From contig CP093830.1 of NCBI GenBank assembly GCA_033063855.1, forward strand, positions 21,204,854 through 21,268,853: a stretch of DNA of 64,000 nucleotides. Reading direction: 5' to 3'. Below are positions 36,486-49,375 of this stretch, one piece after another. The stretch's first letter is position 1. Each line of letters starts with the position of its first letter. The translations under genes were made by a program, and so were the position numbers. This stretch comes from Smittia aterrima. Taxonomy: Eukaryota > Arthropoda > Insecta > Diptera > Chironomidae. The notes below the pieces were generated by a model that ran no database searches, was not told the origin of the DNA, and worked only from the letters and a program-made list of their open reading frames with translations.

Positions 36486-38339
36486 TCTCGCGTGAAATAT
36501 TTTTCTGAGCCAAAGAAGTCATTTTAGAGAAGTTTCAAGTAAATCTTGCCAGCAAATATTCGAAAGTTCTTTCATCAAAAACGTGACATCCGTTCGTCGC
36601 CTTTTAAGGCCAACCAGGAATTGGGAATGATTTGCATGTTAGGACCAAAAAATATTTACTTTCGACTCTGAAAGTTTTTTAATCACAAAACGTGACGATA
36701 TTCACGAACGATGCGTCGGAACAAAACAATCAAGCTAATGTCTTGAGTTAATGACTTGAATATATTTTCATTCATTTGGTTTATTTGATAGAGAAAATAA
36801 AAAATATTTATGAAGAAAAAAAAAGTTGAATTTAACACGCTTAACACGATCGTCTGTGAATTTTTCATTTATTCAGTCGCGCGCTGAGGAATTCCGATGC
36901 GAAGAAGGCAAAGCTAGGCGATGATCGATGACGCATTTTCGCTTGAACTTCTTCTTTCAAAGAAAAATCGTTGCACAATCTTAAAAGCTTTACATTATGT
37001 CAAAAGCTTAAGCTGCTTGTTGAAGTGTCATCAATTATTCTCTTGAGTCGTTCGACTAATTAAAAGTTTTTTTTATGTGCGAATGATTGAAAGGTCAAAT
37101 CGTTTCAGGAAGAAGATGTTTTCCGAAATCTTTTGTTTATAGAGACATTCGCGAATATTCAAATCTTCGATGTCAGAATTTTAATCAAACATCGTTTCTT
37201 AATGATCAGTTAACGGCAGCTTTGGACATTAAAAGCCTCAAAATTGACTTGACGAAGTATTAATCTTTAAAATCTGATCACGAACGAATTTTTGAGGCTT
37301 TTTCCACAAGACGAGAAGCTTTTGCTGTATGTCACTCAAAAGAAACGAAAAATTCCTCGAAAAATAAATTTGAAGTGATGTGGGAATTAAAGTTCAAGAG
37401 TCTGTCGAACGTGATGAGTTTTAAAACTGAAAAATTGTCAATAAAAATTAATTTCTCGAAGCAACATTGAGAGATTCGCTAAGTTGTGAGAGACGACCGC
37501 GCGCTTAAAACGTTTGACCTTTGACAGATCATCGTCTTCATATTGACAAAGCGATGTCCATTAAGCTAACAGCATCGTCGATTGAGCGAGGAAATCACGA
37601 ACGGAATTCGAATTTTTAGGTCGAGTCCACACTCGCAAGCGTCGCGCGTCGATAATCGATTATGCTCTTGATGAGTCCCATCGCCAAATTTGTCTTGAAA
37701 GAAATTTTTGTAGGTGGAGCTCGCGACGAGAAAGTTAAACGCGCCACTGAAACCCGAGACACTCCGACCTTTGCATAAAATGAAAAGAAAAAAAAAACTT
37801 TTTGTTTTCGATTCTTTCTTCCAGTTGTTCCTTCTCCTGCAAATGAAACTCGCGATTCTGGTTTGACCGGAGCTTCTTCTTTTTTATTTGACCGTCGACC
37901 ATCGAAACCATTGAGTCATGTCAAATCTAAGACAAGTCTGAACCGCGGCAGTTTGTTTTTAAACGTCGCTGTTGATTGTTCGTTGAAATCTTTTAAAGAT
38001 TTCTCTCATTTTCATTCGATACCTCGACGCGTTCGGTCTAGCTAAAGTTGAACTCGCTTAGTGTGTACTTAATTGAAGACTTTTTTTAACTTTAAAGTGA
38101 TCAATCATTCCGCCGATGATGAATAAATAAATCCTTTTGTTGTAAAACTTTTTATCATAATTGAAAGTGATCATCATGAACAACTGAAAGTGAAAACTTA
38201 AATGACTGTTGGGTAACACTCTCCCGTTGTATGTTGTGAAGTTAATCGAAGGAATATTAGTGTAGAGCTCATACTTGATAAAGAAATCGATGAAGCGTTT
38301 GTAACGATAAAAGAGAGACTCGAAATTAAAAATTTAAAA
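36486..38339. other. Intergenic region and 5' leader of the galactosyltransferase gene
   Basis: It contains the calpain-like 3' UTR and the upstream region of the following gene. No coding exon was recognised. An open frame at 37863-38045 is Ser/Arg-rich and unsupported. Confidence 0.45.
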
Positions 38340-39765
38340 ATGTTAATTAGTGCGCGACGCCATGCAAAGTCGATAAAAAATTCAATCGAGGAAGTTCAAG
38401 GAGTAATTAAATCAATCAAGATGAGTCAGCGAGCGATGGGAGCTTATTCTTACATTCTCGGATCGCTCAGTGGCATTTTGATCACGATTCTCTTTATTAA
38501 ATATTTGCAATACGATGAGCTTCTTCAGCAGACAACGCGACCAGTTACGATGATCGATGTCTCGCATCCACCGACATTCGATACGCTTGTCGATCTCAAC
38601 GATGAAGTGAGAATTCTTTGTTGGGTTTTGACTTTTCCGCTAAATCATCAAACGAAGGCAGTCGCTGTGAGAGACACATGGGGCAAACGCTGTAACAAGC
38701 TCGTCTTCATCTCAACAGTTCCTGATGAGAATCTTGATGTTCTCGTTGTCAATGTCACGGAGGAGCGTCAGTACTTGTGGGGAAAGACGAAGCAAGGTCT
38801 ACAACAAGTTTACGAGAACTACGGACAGGACTTCGACTGGTTTCTTAAAGCCGATGACGACTCGTGGATATTTATGGAAAATCTCCGACACTTTCTCTAC
38901 GCTTACTCTCCAGAAATGCCAATTTACTTCGGTTGCAAGCTTAAACGTTACGTCGAGCAAGGTTACCACAGCGGCTCGGGATATGTAATGAGTCGAGAAG
39001 CTGTTCGACGATTCAACGAGGAAGCTTTAACCGACGATTACAAATGTTGGAATGGCACAGAGGGCAATGAAGATGTTGAGGTCGGGAAATGTTTAGCGAA
39101 CGTTGGAGTGTTAGCAGGTGACTCTCGAGATGACTTGGAACGATCGCGATTTCTTCCATTTCCCGTTGATGGAATGATTCGAGATTTATTTGGCGAGAAT
39201 TGGTTAGACAATGCTACGTACTACGAAATCAAGAAGGTGAGCAGGTTGAAACTTAATCTTCTAATTCGCCACGTGATGTCATTTGTTTTGAACCCAAAAG
39301 ATCAAAATCTATAAACTGAATTTGAATAATTTATCGAGACTGGTTCGAACTTCGAAGCATCGCCGTTGCTAATGTTCTAAGATTAGAATTAAAACAGTTA
39401 AGAATGAAGTTTTCGTCTTTGATCCTTTGGCATTCATTTTGTTTTTGATAACGGGAATGCAAGAATGCTAATTCGTTAAGAATTCTTAATTTTGTTCTAA
39501 TGAAATTTTTCTATTTCAGGGCATCGACTGCTGCTCAACAAGTGTGATCTCATTCCATTACATCACTCCCAATCAAATGTACATTTTTGATTTTCTCCTT
39601 TATCACGTAAAGTTGGCATCGAATCGCGATAAGCTACCGCGAAAGTTGGACTTTGATGAGATCAAAGCGAGATTAAAAGCTGCAGATTTAGTCACGTCAA
39701 CGACGACGATTAGAAACTTTAGAGATGAGATCATTGAGATCGAAGACTATCCAACGAGATTGTGA
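38340..39765 (+). CDS. C1GalT: Core 1 beta-1,3-galactosyltransferase (glycoprotein-GalNAc 3-beta-galactosyltransferase)
   Basis: Two exons (38340-39236, 39520-39765) give 380 residues. This Golgi enzyme adds galactose to O-linked GalNAc to form the core 1 (T antigen) glycan. It shows type II topology: a short basic cytosolic tail, a membrane helix at about residues 35-56 (YILGSLSGILITILFIKYL), then the luminal domain. The GT31 motifs include RDTWGKRC (111-118), the metal-binding KADDDSW (DDD at 172-174), FGCKLKRYVEQGY and EDVEVGKCL. The Cys pair in GIDCCS follows the splice junction. Three potential N-glycosylation sites are present (NVT, NGT, NAT). The first ATG is used. A second Met at residue 28 (MSQRAMG) would still leave the membrane anchor intact and is a possible alternative start. 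An AATAAA lies at 39783. Confidence 0.95.
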
Positions 39766-40014
39766 AATGTGATAAATGTCAAAATAAAATTCGTTATTTG
39801 TTTAATTGACGTTGTTTATTGCGAATTGACGATAACAAAATAAAAACATGTTTAACAGAAAAAATAAAATAAAATAATTCGGTAAGCAGATTCTCTCGTA
39901 GCATCTTTTCGTTAGTAACCTTAAGCCGAGTAAGTAGCCTAATTTAGTTGGTAAGTTTCTCCCTCTTTCAATCCCACATCGCAATGACTAGAACCACAGA
40001 GTTACAAACGATTC

Positions 40015-42992
40015 TTAAGACTTATATTGGCTGGTGGTGAGTTTCGGGCTCTTTGCTTCGATGATGCGGGAGATGTAAGGAGTTCGAGTGTCAATCTCAT
40101 CATCACCGTTGTCATATGATCTGTAGAAGATTTCATTAGTTAAAACTCAACTCTCTTAGCCTCTTTCTTTACCTGTAACCATTTGAGTTCCTCTCAAGAT
40201 AATTCTGATTGTCGTAGCCTTCACCTAAAGTTGCGATTCTCAATTGATGTCTGATCATGTTCTTCTCGCGAGCTCGTTTCTTTTGAAATTCTTCTTCGAC
40301 CTTCTGCATAGCCTCAAGCTCACCAAGTCTTGCCATTTCCTTCTCTTCAGCTTCACGTGAAAGCTTCTCAGCAATTTTCCTTCGCTCGACCTGACGAATC
40401 GTACTTTGAAATTTGAATTTGTGGTTTTTCAATTTCTTCAACTGAATTGGTTCTTCGTCTTCGTATTTGTAAGTCGGTGAAGTTTCTTGTTTCTCAAAGT
40501 CATTGAAATTCGATTCGTACTTCTGCGAGTCATCGTAGTTCGTTGGTAGATACATTACATGCTTGCCACTTGTCATTTGCGAAATGATTTGATTGCGATC
40601 GCCTCCGATTTCTTTGCGAGGCGAAAGTTCATCAATGGAATTAGGTTGTGAACTTAACAACCAGTTGCTGTCGACTCCGTAGTTTTGAATTTGAATTTTA
40701 CTATCGTTGACGTTCGTAATGGAACCGAAGACATCAGCGACAGTCTTACGAAACTTTTGCAAACTATAAAAGTTGTTTTGCGGTGTTTTATCTGAAACGC
40801 TGTGATTGTCTCGTGGCAGCGAGAGACTGAACATGTGACCATTCTGTGCAACAGCAAAGGATTGACTTTTATCGCCATCAGTTTGATGAAAGCTCTCCTT
40901 GTCATTGCCATCGATTGACTCTTCTTCGTCTTCTTCCAAGTCTTGCTGTGGCGTCCAAGATGACATCAGATAAGCTTGCGGCATTTGTCCGTTGACTGGA
41001 CTGTTCCCGCTGATTTCTTTATCAGCTGAGATTCCACTGTCGCCACTTTTATTGTCAAGTTGTTGAAGATTGAAAGAAGGTTCTCGATAGATTCGTTCTA
41101 TCTTCGTCTCGTGTCTTGGATCTTCACCATTCAAATGAAGCTGCAGCAGACTTGAACTCATCTTTCCATCTTTCTTAGCGTCGCTCATGTTTGTGTCGAT
41201 CAAGAGAGATTTCCACGCTGCAACTGGACTGAAGCGAGGAATCTGCAGCTGTCGACGAGGCAAAGTAGGTCGAAGATTGAGTAAAATGTCAGACGAGTCG
41301 GAGTCGCACTCGCGATCGGAAATAATTGACTCTGTTGACACTAAAAAATTTACAAATCAATTAAGAAAACATTTTCAAAGACATAAATTGAATTTAACTC
41401 CCACCTTGACTGTTTGGCATATACGACCCACCACTCATCTTAAAGATGTCTTCAGCGAATCTATTTATGGCTTCCATCTGAGCTTGCTCAGCATCATTCT
41501 CATCCTCGTTGTCAGTATCAACGCTCGCTTCTTTCATTCCAAAGTAAAAGTTATTAACATCGTCTTTCGATTGAGTTGCGATGATCTCCTCGCCTGGTCG
41601 ATGATATTGCACAATCTCTGGTAAAGTCGATTGCTCGTATTGCTTCGGTTTCGAGTATTTGAACGATGATGAAGCTGACACGGTTGGATTTGAAATGGCA
41701 CTGTTATCCGAAGACTTCTTCTGTTCGAGTGGAAGTTTCGTTGGTGACTTCTCAATTGGAACTGGCGCAGTTTTCTTCAAAGGTTTCCGATCGATCGTTG
41801 ACATCTTCTCGTTGTTTGTGACTGCAAGTGATCGTCGCAGTTTCGTGGCACTTTGAAGCTCAGATTGGAATGATGGCAATGCCGCTGATGATCGATTAGA
41901 GATATTCGCACGATATCGTTCTTGAGTTGACATTTGTCGAGTCTCTGCTGGCCTTGTCGATTCATTAAACTTCTTTCGTTGGAATTGCGGTGAGAACTTT
42001 GGCTTGAACTTCTCTTTGTTCTCAGGTTGCATCAACGACATGTCAAACGTTCTCTCACGTCGAAGGTAAGAAATTGGATTAATCTTTTGCACTGGCTTTG
42101 CTGGCGACGGAATGACCTTTGACACAGTTGGTTTAGCAACTTCCTTCGTCTTAGTTTGAGGCTGAACATTTCGAATATTCTGCTGATGGCTTTTCGTTAA
42201 TGTGTCGCCGAACAGTCTTTGACCAATCGGCATTTTGCTTTTAGTCTTTGCTGCCGGAGGCTCTGGAGCTTGCATCGAGGGCGGGGGAGTCATCTAAAAA
42301 GTAAATCAGGAAGCAATTATTATGAAATTCAATGAAACAAATCGATTTTTACTTTGATTCGGTTATTGCCGCTGCTCGCAGGAGGTGCTGGAGCTCGCCC
42401 CTTTTTCGCTTCTCGATTCTTTTCCTGTCTCTTTTCATTGCTTTTGCTTTCCGCACTCTTCAAGTCATGACTCGATCCAAAATTCTTATTCAAGTTTGCT
42501 CGCATCGGCTGTTGTACGTTCATTGTCAACTGGGTCGATGCTCTCGCTGGCATTCTAAACTTTGGAGGTGGAGTTGGCATCCCGTGGGGATTACTGACAT
42601 AAGTGTTTTGTGTTTCCGAGATGCTTTTCGATCGATGCAAGCCACACTGAGAAAGAAAGAGAGAAATGAGATTAAATTTCCTTTTTGATCTTTAAACTTA
42701 CATCTGAATCTCTTCGTCCACTGATTGTTCCACCGGATTGTAAGATCGCGCCATTATTTGTCGTCCTCAGCTTTGGCTCGAACTTGACATCGGGAAGAAC
42801 TTTAACGGGATTCGTTAACTGCTGTTCCTTGTATTTGTTGAACTGACTAAGATTCATATTTGACGCATGAATGCTTTGTTGTTGTTGATGGTATTGACTC
42901 TCGTACGGTATCTGCGAGTATCGAAGAAATTCCGCTTGATAACGTTTTTGATCAAGCATTGACATGTTGTTCATGCTGTGATTGTTTCCCAT
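40015..42992 (-). CDS. Unrecognised 915-residue, mostly disordered protein with predicted N-myristoylation
   Basis: Five minus-strand exons: 42702-42992, 42353-42646, 41405-42293, 40173-41340 and 40015-40120. They are phase-consistent and give 915 residues. The leader exon begins after an acceptor at 43028-43029, 35 bp before the ATG. The N-terminus MGNNHSMN fits the N-myristoylation rule (Gly2, Ser6), suggesting membrane anchoring. The body is low-complexity and Ser/Pro/Lys/Gln-rich: a YHQQQQ run, a PTPPPKFRMP stretch, GRAPAPPASS and TPPPSMQAPEPP. Acidic patches and an SH3-ligand-like proline content are also present. A conserved-looking short block is LQIPRFSPVAAWKSLL (about residues 530-545). 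A charged helix, probably a coiled coil, lies near the C-terminus (VERRKIAEKLSREAEEKEM...). The protein ends RTPYISRIIEAKSPK. I cannot name the family. The gene is tail-to-tail with the galactosyltransferase gene, about 250 bp apart. Confidence 0.85.
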
Positions 42993-45900
42993 TTTCGTGC
43001 TTTCCTCTCTTCCCTTCGATCTAAGAGCTAAAAAAACAATTGAAAGGCGCTTGTCAGTAATCAAAGAAACAGAAACATAAATCTCCGATGCCATTCAACT
43101 CGAAATCGATGGACGGAAGAATGAAACAACTTTGCATATTAACAATCGCGTGTGGAGAGAAACAAAAACCTTCGCCTTGTTTGTAAATCTAAATCAATCA
43201 GACGAAAAAAAAAAATCAAGAAAACATGATTTCGCAAGTGAAAACACTTTTTCCCGTTTTCAATGAGTTCGATAGTGAGTTTGAATCAAGCGAGACTTAA
43301 TTACAAAGAAAGAAATCAGAAGAATCTTATGGCAACAGACTTTCCTTGGAACTAATTGTCGTCATCAATAATCATCAGCGTAGAAGGAGACTTCGATTGA
43401 CTTATGTTCCATGCATAATAGAGATTTATTTACTGTCAAGAGGCCAACGAAAGCTGACGCATTTGATTCCACTTTCTACAGAAAAATCAGCTCGCGAAAA
43501 ATATCGAAAAGGCTCGCGCTCGAGAGGCCGTTAAACTTGTCTTCTCAAAAAAAATAAAAAATATAAAAAAGGCTTTCATAAGTTCAGAGGAATGATAAAT
43601 GAAATCAACTTCGAGCACGTTTCCTTTCGACGATGTCCGTTGACTCGTGAAAGTGAAAATAGACTGAATGTCTTCGAATCTTTCCAATTTCGATTAAAAC
43701 AGTTTTATTTTGCTGCGCCATGCGAACGCGCGAGAGGAGAAAAAAAAGTCGTCTGACCGGCTTCGCTGATGTTTTTGGCTTCTCATGAAGCGATTGCGAT
43801 GAAAACAAATTCGATTTCGCTTAATTCCTACACAAATATCTCGATCGATGATGTAAATCTTTTTTTTTTTTGATCGAGTTGCCATTGATGGCGCTTTTGA
43901 ATTCTTAACGAGTTGCGAGATTGTTATTGACATTATCATCATCGTCCACTTTGTAAAGCAACCTCGTCTAAGCTCTAATTCTTGCGCAAGCAACAATTGG
44001 ATTTTGACAGCTCTAATCCCTCGAGACTAATGCGATTTCTCTCTAGACCTTCGTTTGTTTTTTACTTTTTGAAAAATCACGTTTCGCCATAAAATTTTTT
44101 CACTTCAATCTCAGATTTATTGCATTTCAGGAAACGAAGCAACAAGTGAATTTCTTTTCACATTTTATGCAATTCGAGTAATAAGCGAGCAACGTATCAT
44201 GAGCCACGCCATGATTTAATGACATGTGCAATCAGAGCTCAACTCCGAGATTGTTTTGAAGAGTTTCAAGTAAAAATAAACAATTTCTGATCAAGTTACA
44301 TGAATCACTTGAAACAAAAAAGTGAAATTATGCGCATCGCGAATGGAGAGAAACATTTTACAACTTGTCAAGTCTCGCGACTCGCGGAACTAACGTTTGC
44401 CATTTCATTTTGCAAAATTTCTGAATAGTTAACACGTCGCTGCCTTTATCATCTGAAGGTGAAGTTCACACGAATGAAGACGTTTGAGTTTCACTCGGAC
44501 TTGATGAGTTGCTGGTCATGGGTTTGTGCTCGATTAGTCGATTTCTGTTTACACTTTCCACATGCTCATGTTTCTAAAAAAAAGCTTCAAAGGCTCATGT
44601 TTGTGCAACTCATTTACAAACGGAATTTAGATCTTGATGTCAGCTTAAGTCTCCGCTAATTGCTTGAAGAATTCATCAATCGAACTCAAAGAGAGTCTTA
44701 ATCGAAGAAGCATCAGCGAAACTTTCATCTTTTATGAATCAGCGGCGGTTTCATTCTCTCAATTGTGAAATGATAAATGCTCTTAATTCATCAACGGTTG
44801 GAATGTGGTTAGCGATTGTGAGCCCAACGGACGTGAGACCAATGTCGGTTGAACTCCACGGTGTGATCGCGGCGTAATTAGAAATGTCAAAATCGCTCAA
44901 TTTTTCAAACTTTCGCATGCTTCAAAAAAGATTTCGTGTCCATTGATGTCAGAGACGCGTCACCTTAGTGCTCGAGGCTAAAAAGACTCCAGTCAGGTTG
45001 CCGCTTTATTTCATATCCAACTCGATTAACTGTTCTCTCGGTTTCGTAAACATTGAAGGAAAAAAAAATGATTGGAAAACGAAAATGAGCACGAATCATG
45101 GACAGGTTGGCTCGGTCGGTAACTTTCGAGCATGAAGAACAGGTTTTCTTCAATTGAAGTTATTTAATGCTGCCGAGACCTGAAGGCGAGTCGATGAAGT
45201 GTTGTAGAATGTGTTCATCAAACTAAAAATTTCAATTAATCGTTGGCAAACTGTTTAGCTTTCAATTAAGCAAAAATTCACTTCGTTAGACTTCCGGCGA
45301 TTGACAATCGCAAACTCAGGAAGCTCGTTAAGCTCATCAATTACTTTTAATTTAAGATTCGATTAATTATTTCTTCAATTCGTGTCGTAAGCCGTGACGA
45401 ATAAATCAATGACGATGAATAAATTCAGCTTAATTATCGTGTTCACCGCTTAAGCATTAAACTCTTTTTATTTCTATTGCGAGAAGAGAAATTGGATTTG
45501 TGGAAGTGAAAAGTGTCAAAAAGATTTAATCTTTCACTTGTCGATTTTTGTTGCGTCATTTTGTGCGAAACTTTTCATCCGAAATCTTTGTCGAGAGGAG
45601 GAGAAAAGCGCGTGAGTTTATCACAGTAAAGCACGAAAATTGCCACTTGAAGTAGACAATGCTTAATTACAATTAATTCGTCTAGTGAGCTTGCGCAGTC
45701 ACAATAAAAAAAAACTCGCGCCATGCACAATTAAACTCATAACTTTTTTTTTTAGGAAAAAGTGAGAGAGAGAAATGATTAAGAAAACATCAAAGTTGTC
45801 GGCGTAAGAAGAAAGCTTGCTCGTCGGTGAAAACGTTTAAGAAAGTTATGGAAAAATGCGTCGATGTAGATTGCTATCGTCTCTTCTCGTCTCGTCCGAT

Positions 45901-48900
45901 TGCGAGAAGAAAAGATTTCGGAGCATTTTACTCGCTTTGACGAGGTCTACTGAACGACATGTGAAATCTTTTGTTGTGCCTGCGAAGTCTTGAAAAGCTG
46001 TTGCCAGAGTACAAACAATGGCTCAATCTATCATTTCAGTGAAATGACGCAGTCGGATCATCAGCAAAGAGCTTTCCCACCGAAAGACATTGCATCAGGG
46101 ACAGCAGCTGAGCAATCTCCAGGTCAGAATTCAAGTCAAGGCGAACATTGTCAAGCGGAAAATCAACTTCAACCGCTTAGGAAATACTTAAATTTCCCGT
46201 TGGCTTCTGATAATTACCGATTGAGAAATTGATTTATGAAAGACAATTTTCGAAGCGCAGCAGAAAAAAAGGTTTATAATAATCGAAAAGCGGATTTAAG
46301 AACGCCAAGAGGTGGTAATTGTCGACGAAGAGCGTGATGAAGAAGATAACTACTCGCTCAGTTATTATGCGACTGCTTCTCGGAGGTTCTGACTTGCACC
46401 AGAGCGGAAAGAACTTTTTTTTTTTGTAAAAAGTTAATTGTCAGAGTCATTGCTCTTGAAAATTATTCTCTCGACAGTGATTATGCAACAAAAGGGAGAA
46501 AGAAGTGTTAGGCAACCTTGTGGTTTAACATTGAGACCACGAAGAACGAAAAAAAGACTTTGCTCGTTCTCTCAAGCTTAGCAAACATCGCATGCGTTGA
46601 ATGAGAAATAAAGAAAATTGCAAATCAGATCTTTAAAGCTTGATTGCACGCAACTTTTACGTTTCAAGATGGATTTGAAGTCAAAGCTACAACAGAACCG
46701 CGCACACGAGATTGAATCACGTTCACATCCTACGAACAAGTCGTTTGATGAGCCATGGAAGGAGAAACTTGTGCTCAACACCGTCGCGAATCAATGAAGT
46801 CTCGAAAAATTTCGACTATAGCACGAGACTGAAGTTAGACTTTGATCTAACCGTAAAATTATCTTTCAAGACCACTCTGGACGATTGAGTGATAGAAGAA
46901 ATTTTTCAAAACGAATCAACAAGTAGACACAAAAAAAATAGATTTCTTCGCCTTCACTCGCCGCTTCGACTGGAGAAAGACTTTCTAAATATTTTTATTA
47001 TTACGAGCCGCGATCGCTTAATCTTTTCTTCTTTCTCGCTTTTTCTTCCATGTCGATGGACCTCGATCGGCCGTAAAAAAGCAATTTAAATACTTCAAGA
47101 TGCAGCCTGATAGACGAAAGAGGTTTTCTTGTCGTTTTACGAGGTTATTTGGGTGGCCAGTCCAACTCCAATCCAATGACTGACGAGCTGGGAAAGTGCA
47201 TCACGAGCTTGAGGCCAAATTACTTGCCAATTGACGATGGAAAAATTTCTACGTCGATGTTAAGTCTTAAGTGCAACGTCGTTCGCCAGATTTCCAGCTG
47301 AATTTTATTTTTAATGTATGCAAGAAAACCGCGAAACAATTGAAAGCAATTTTAATGAAACACAAGACGGCGAGTAAGTGAGTGAGAGAGTGAAGCGAAA
47401 CAAAATGTGCAATCGCGCAGTAAAACGACGCTGAAGCAAATAACAAAGTTCTTCGGTAAAATAGGTGCGCGCCAACAACAATAAACACATAAACTTCATC
47501 GAAAACGCTTTTCACGGTTTCGAAATTGAGTTTCATTAACTGCACGGCTCGGAATTCGAGAATTTGAGCGCGAAAGCAAAAGCTTTGATGATTGTGGAGC
47601 AAATTAACGAATTATCGACTCCACATGATCCGTCAAGGACGCTTAATGCGAGCTTTGTATGAAGGAGGTCAGCCACATCGCTGAGAGATTCTCCTCCATT
47701 TTCTAATGGAATGTTACAGTTTCTCAAAGCGCCTGAAGGTCGTCGCGGAATAATTTTTTGTTTTCTTTATTCTTGTGAAGTTGGTTCGTTGAGTCGATCA
47801 CGCTTCAGCTCAAGATTTTCAACGCCACTTAAACCCTTACCTATTAGTAGAGTTTATGGATCAATTTCGTTATTTCCGCTTCTCAAGACTAAGCTCAATT
47901 CGATTCTCTTCTCCTCAAAAACGGCTTAATCCATAATTAGCACAGCAACTTCAGATAATCTCTCTTTTTCTGGTTTAACTAGAACTTCTTTCTTTTTTAA
48001 TTAAGACACTTCGCGATCTGGGTTTGATTGAAGTTCGACGCTCATTAGTTAAATTTGGGGAGCACAATCAATCGATTGACGAAGAAGAATTTCCCGAGCG
48101 AAACGGTAAATCTTGCTACGCTTCTTTCATTTCCACTTCACGTCCGTGGAACATTCAATGAATCAAAGCAAACGAAAGAATCGGCGGCTTTAATTAAGTA
48201 CATCAACACGAAGACAAACCGACACGACGAATTTTTCTCTTTTTTCCATATCCAACAACAACAAAGGAATTTATTTTTTTCTTGTCTTGTATTAAAATAT
48301 TTATTTACACTTCTTCGAAGCGAACGAGAAAAGACCTCAACGAATGTCTGTCGCGGTACGAGGTTGAAACAGAACTGAGCGCGAGCGGGAGCTTGAAATG
48401 TTGAATGAACAAAGAGAAAACTTGAAAAGTTAGAGTCGAAGAGAAAGAGACTTGAAGATGTTGGTAAGCGATCTTAAGATTATTCAAGCTGCTCAAAAAA
48501 TAAAATAGAAAGAAATAGAACCTCGCACTCAAAAGTTGAGAAATACTCAATTCGCCATTCGATTTAAAATTCAGATCACAGTCTGGAAACTAATCCATTA
48601 TGATCGATGTGATTCATGACGAATGAGCGAGCAACACCGATCGTTCCTGTGATCTGTCATGAAAGCCAAAAATCCCAACACAATACGATTCGTTATTTTC
48701 GTTCTCATTCAAGAAATAAATTTATGACATGCTCAAGTAGAAAGTGATGTGATCGGAATAATCTTTTTGTGGGTCGCCTCTCTGGGGAGATTTAAGTAAA
48801 ATTTCGTGTGAAGCTCATTGGAGTCGATGATTAATGAAATTACTGGCGGCTTAAATATTTAATGAAGGTACAGGTTTGATCCAATGTTTTGATTACATGC

Positions 48901-49261
48901 TCAAGTTTAAAAGATTGAGATTTAATTTTGTGAAAATGAGCTTTGTGAATAAACAAGTTAACAATCGACAATTGTTTGATCTTTGATATTAAAAGACGAA
49001 TGAGAAACAAAATGATTATCAATTACTTTGTAAACTGTGGAAGATTGAAATTTGAGCTTTCAGAAGAATGATGATCGAGGATTTGTCCTTTCAAGTTCCT
49101 TTCAAGAAGTCCATGAGCTTGAAAAGCTCTGGCATTGTCGTACTAGAGCTTTAAAAAATCATTTGAGCTTTCAATAAGAAAAAAAATTCAGATCGTTTTC
49201 ATTTTAAATCAGCAATAACAATTTATTTTCTAAAAATTTTGTATCACTCCGCTTTTAACTT
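42993..49261. other. Long region without convincing genes
   Basis: This holds the 5' leader of the minus-strand 915-residue protein gene and then about 6 kb in which no frame shows a domain, signal peptide or credible exon chain. The frame at 45990-46232 contains an ATG-started segment (MTQSDHQQRAF...) that ends near a possible donor (CAG-gtcaga), but I found no partner exon. GAGA-like runs and poly-A/T tracts are common. Distal Mitf regulatory DNA or non-coding transcripts are possible. Confidence 0.4.
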
Positions 49262-49375
49262 TAATACTTGTGAGACGAAAAATTCGCTAACAGAGAAAAA
49301 ATTTGAACTAGAAACAAGGATTTTTGAACAGGACTTCGTTAACTAACGACTAACTGAAAGTTTTCACGAAGAATG

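Noticed and set aside
45990..46232. 80-residue plus-strand ORF containing MTQSDHQQRAF
   Set aside because: The composition is mildly protein-like and a possible donor exists, but there is no partner exon or recognisable family.
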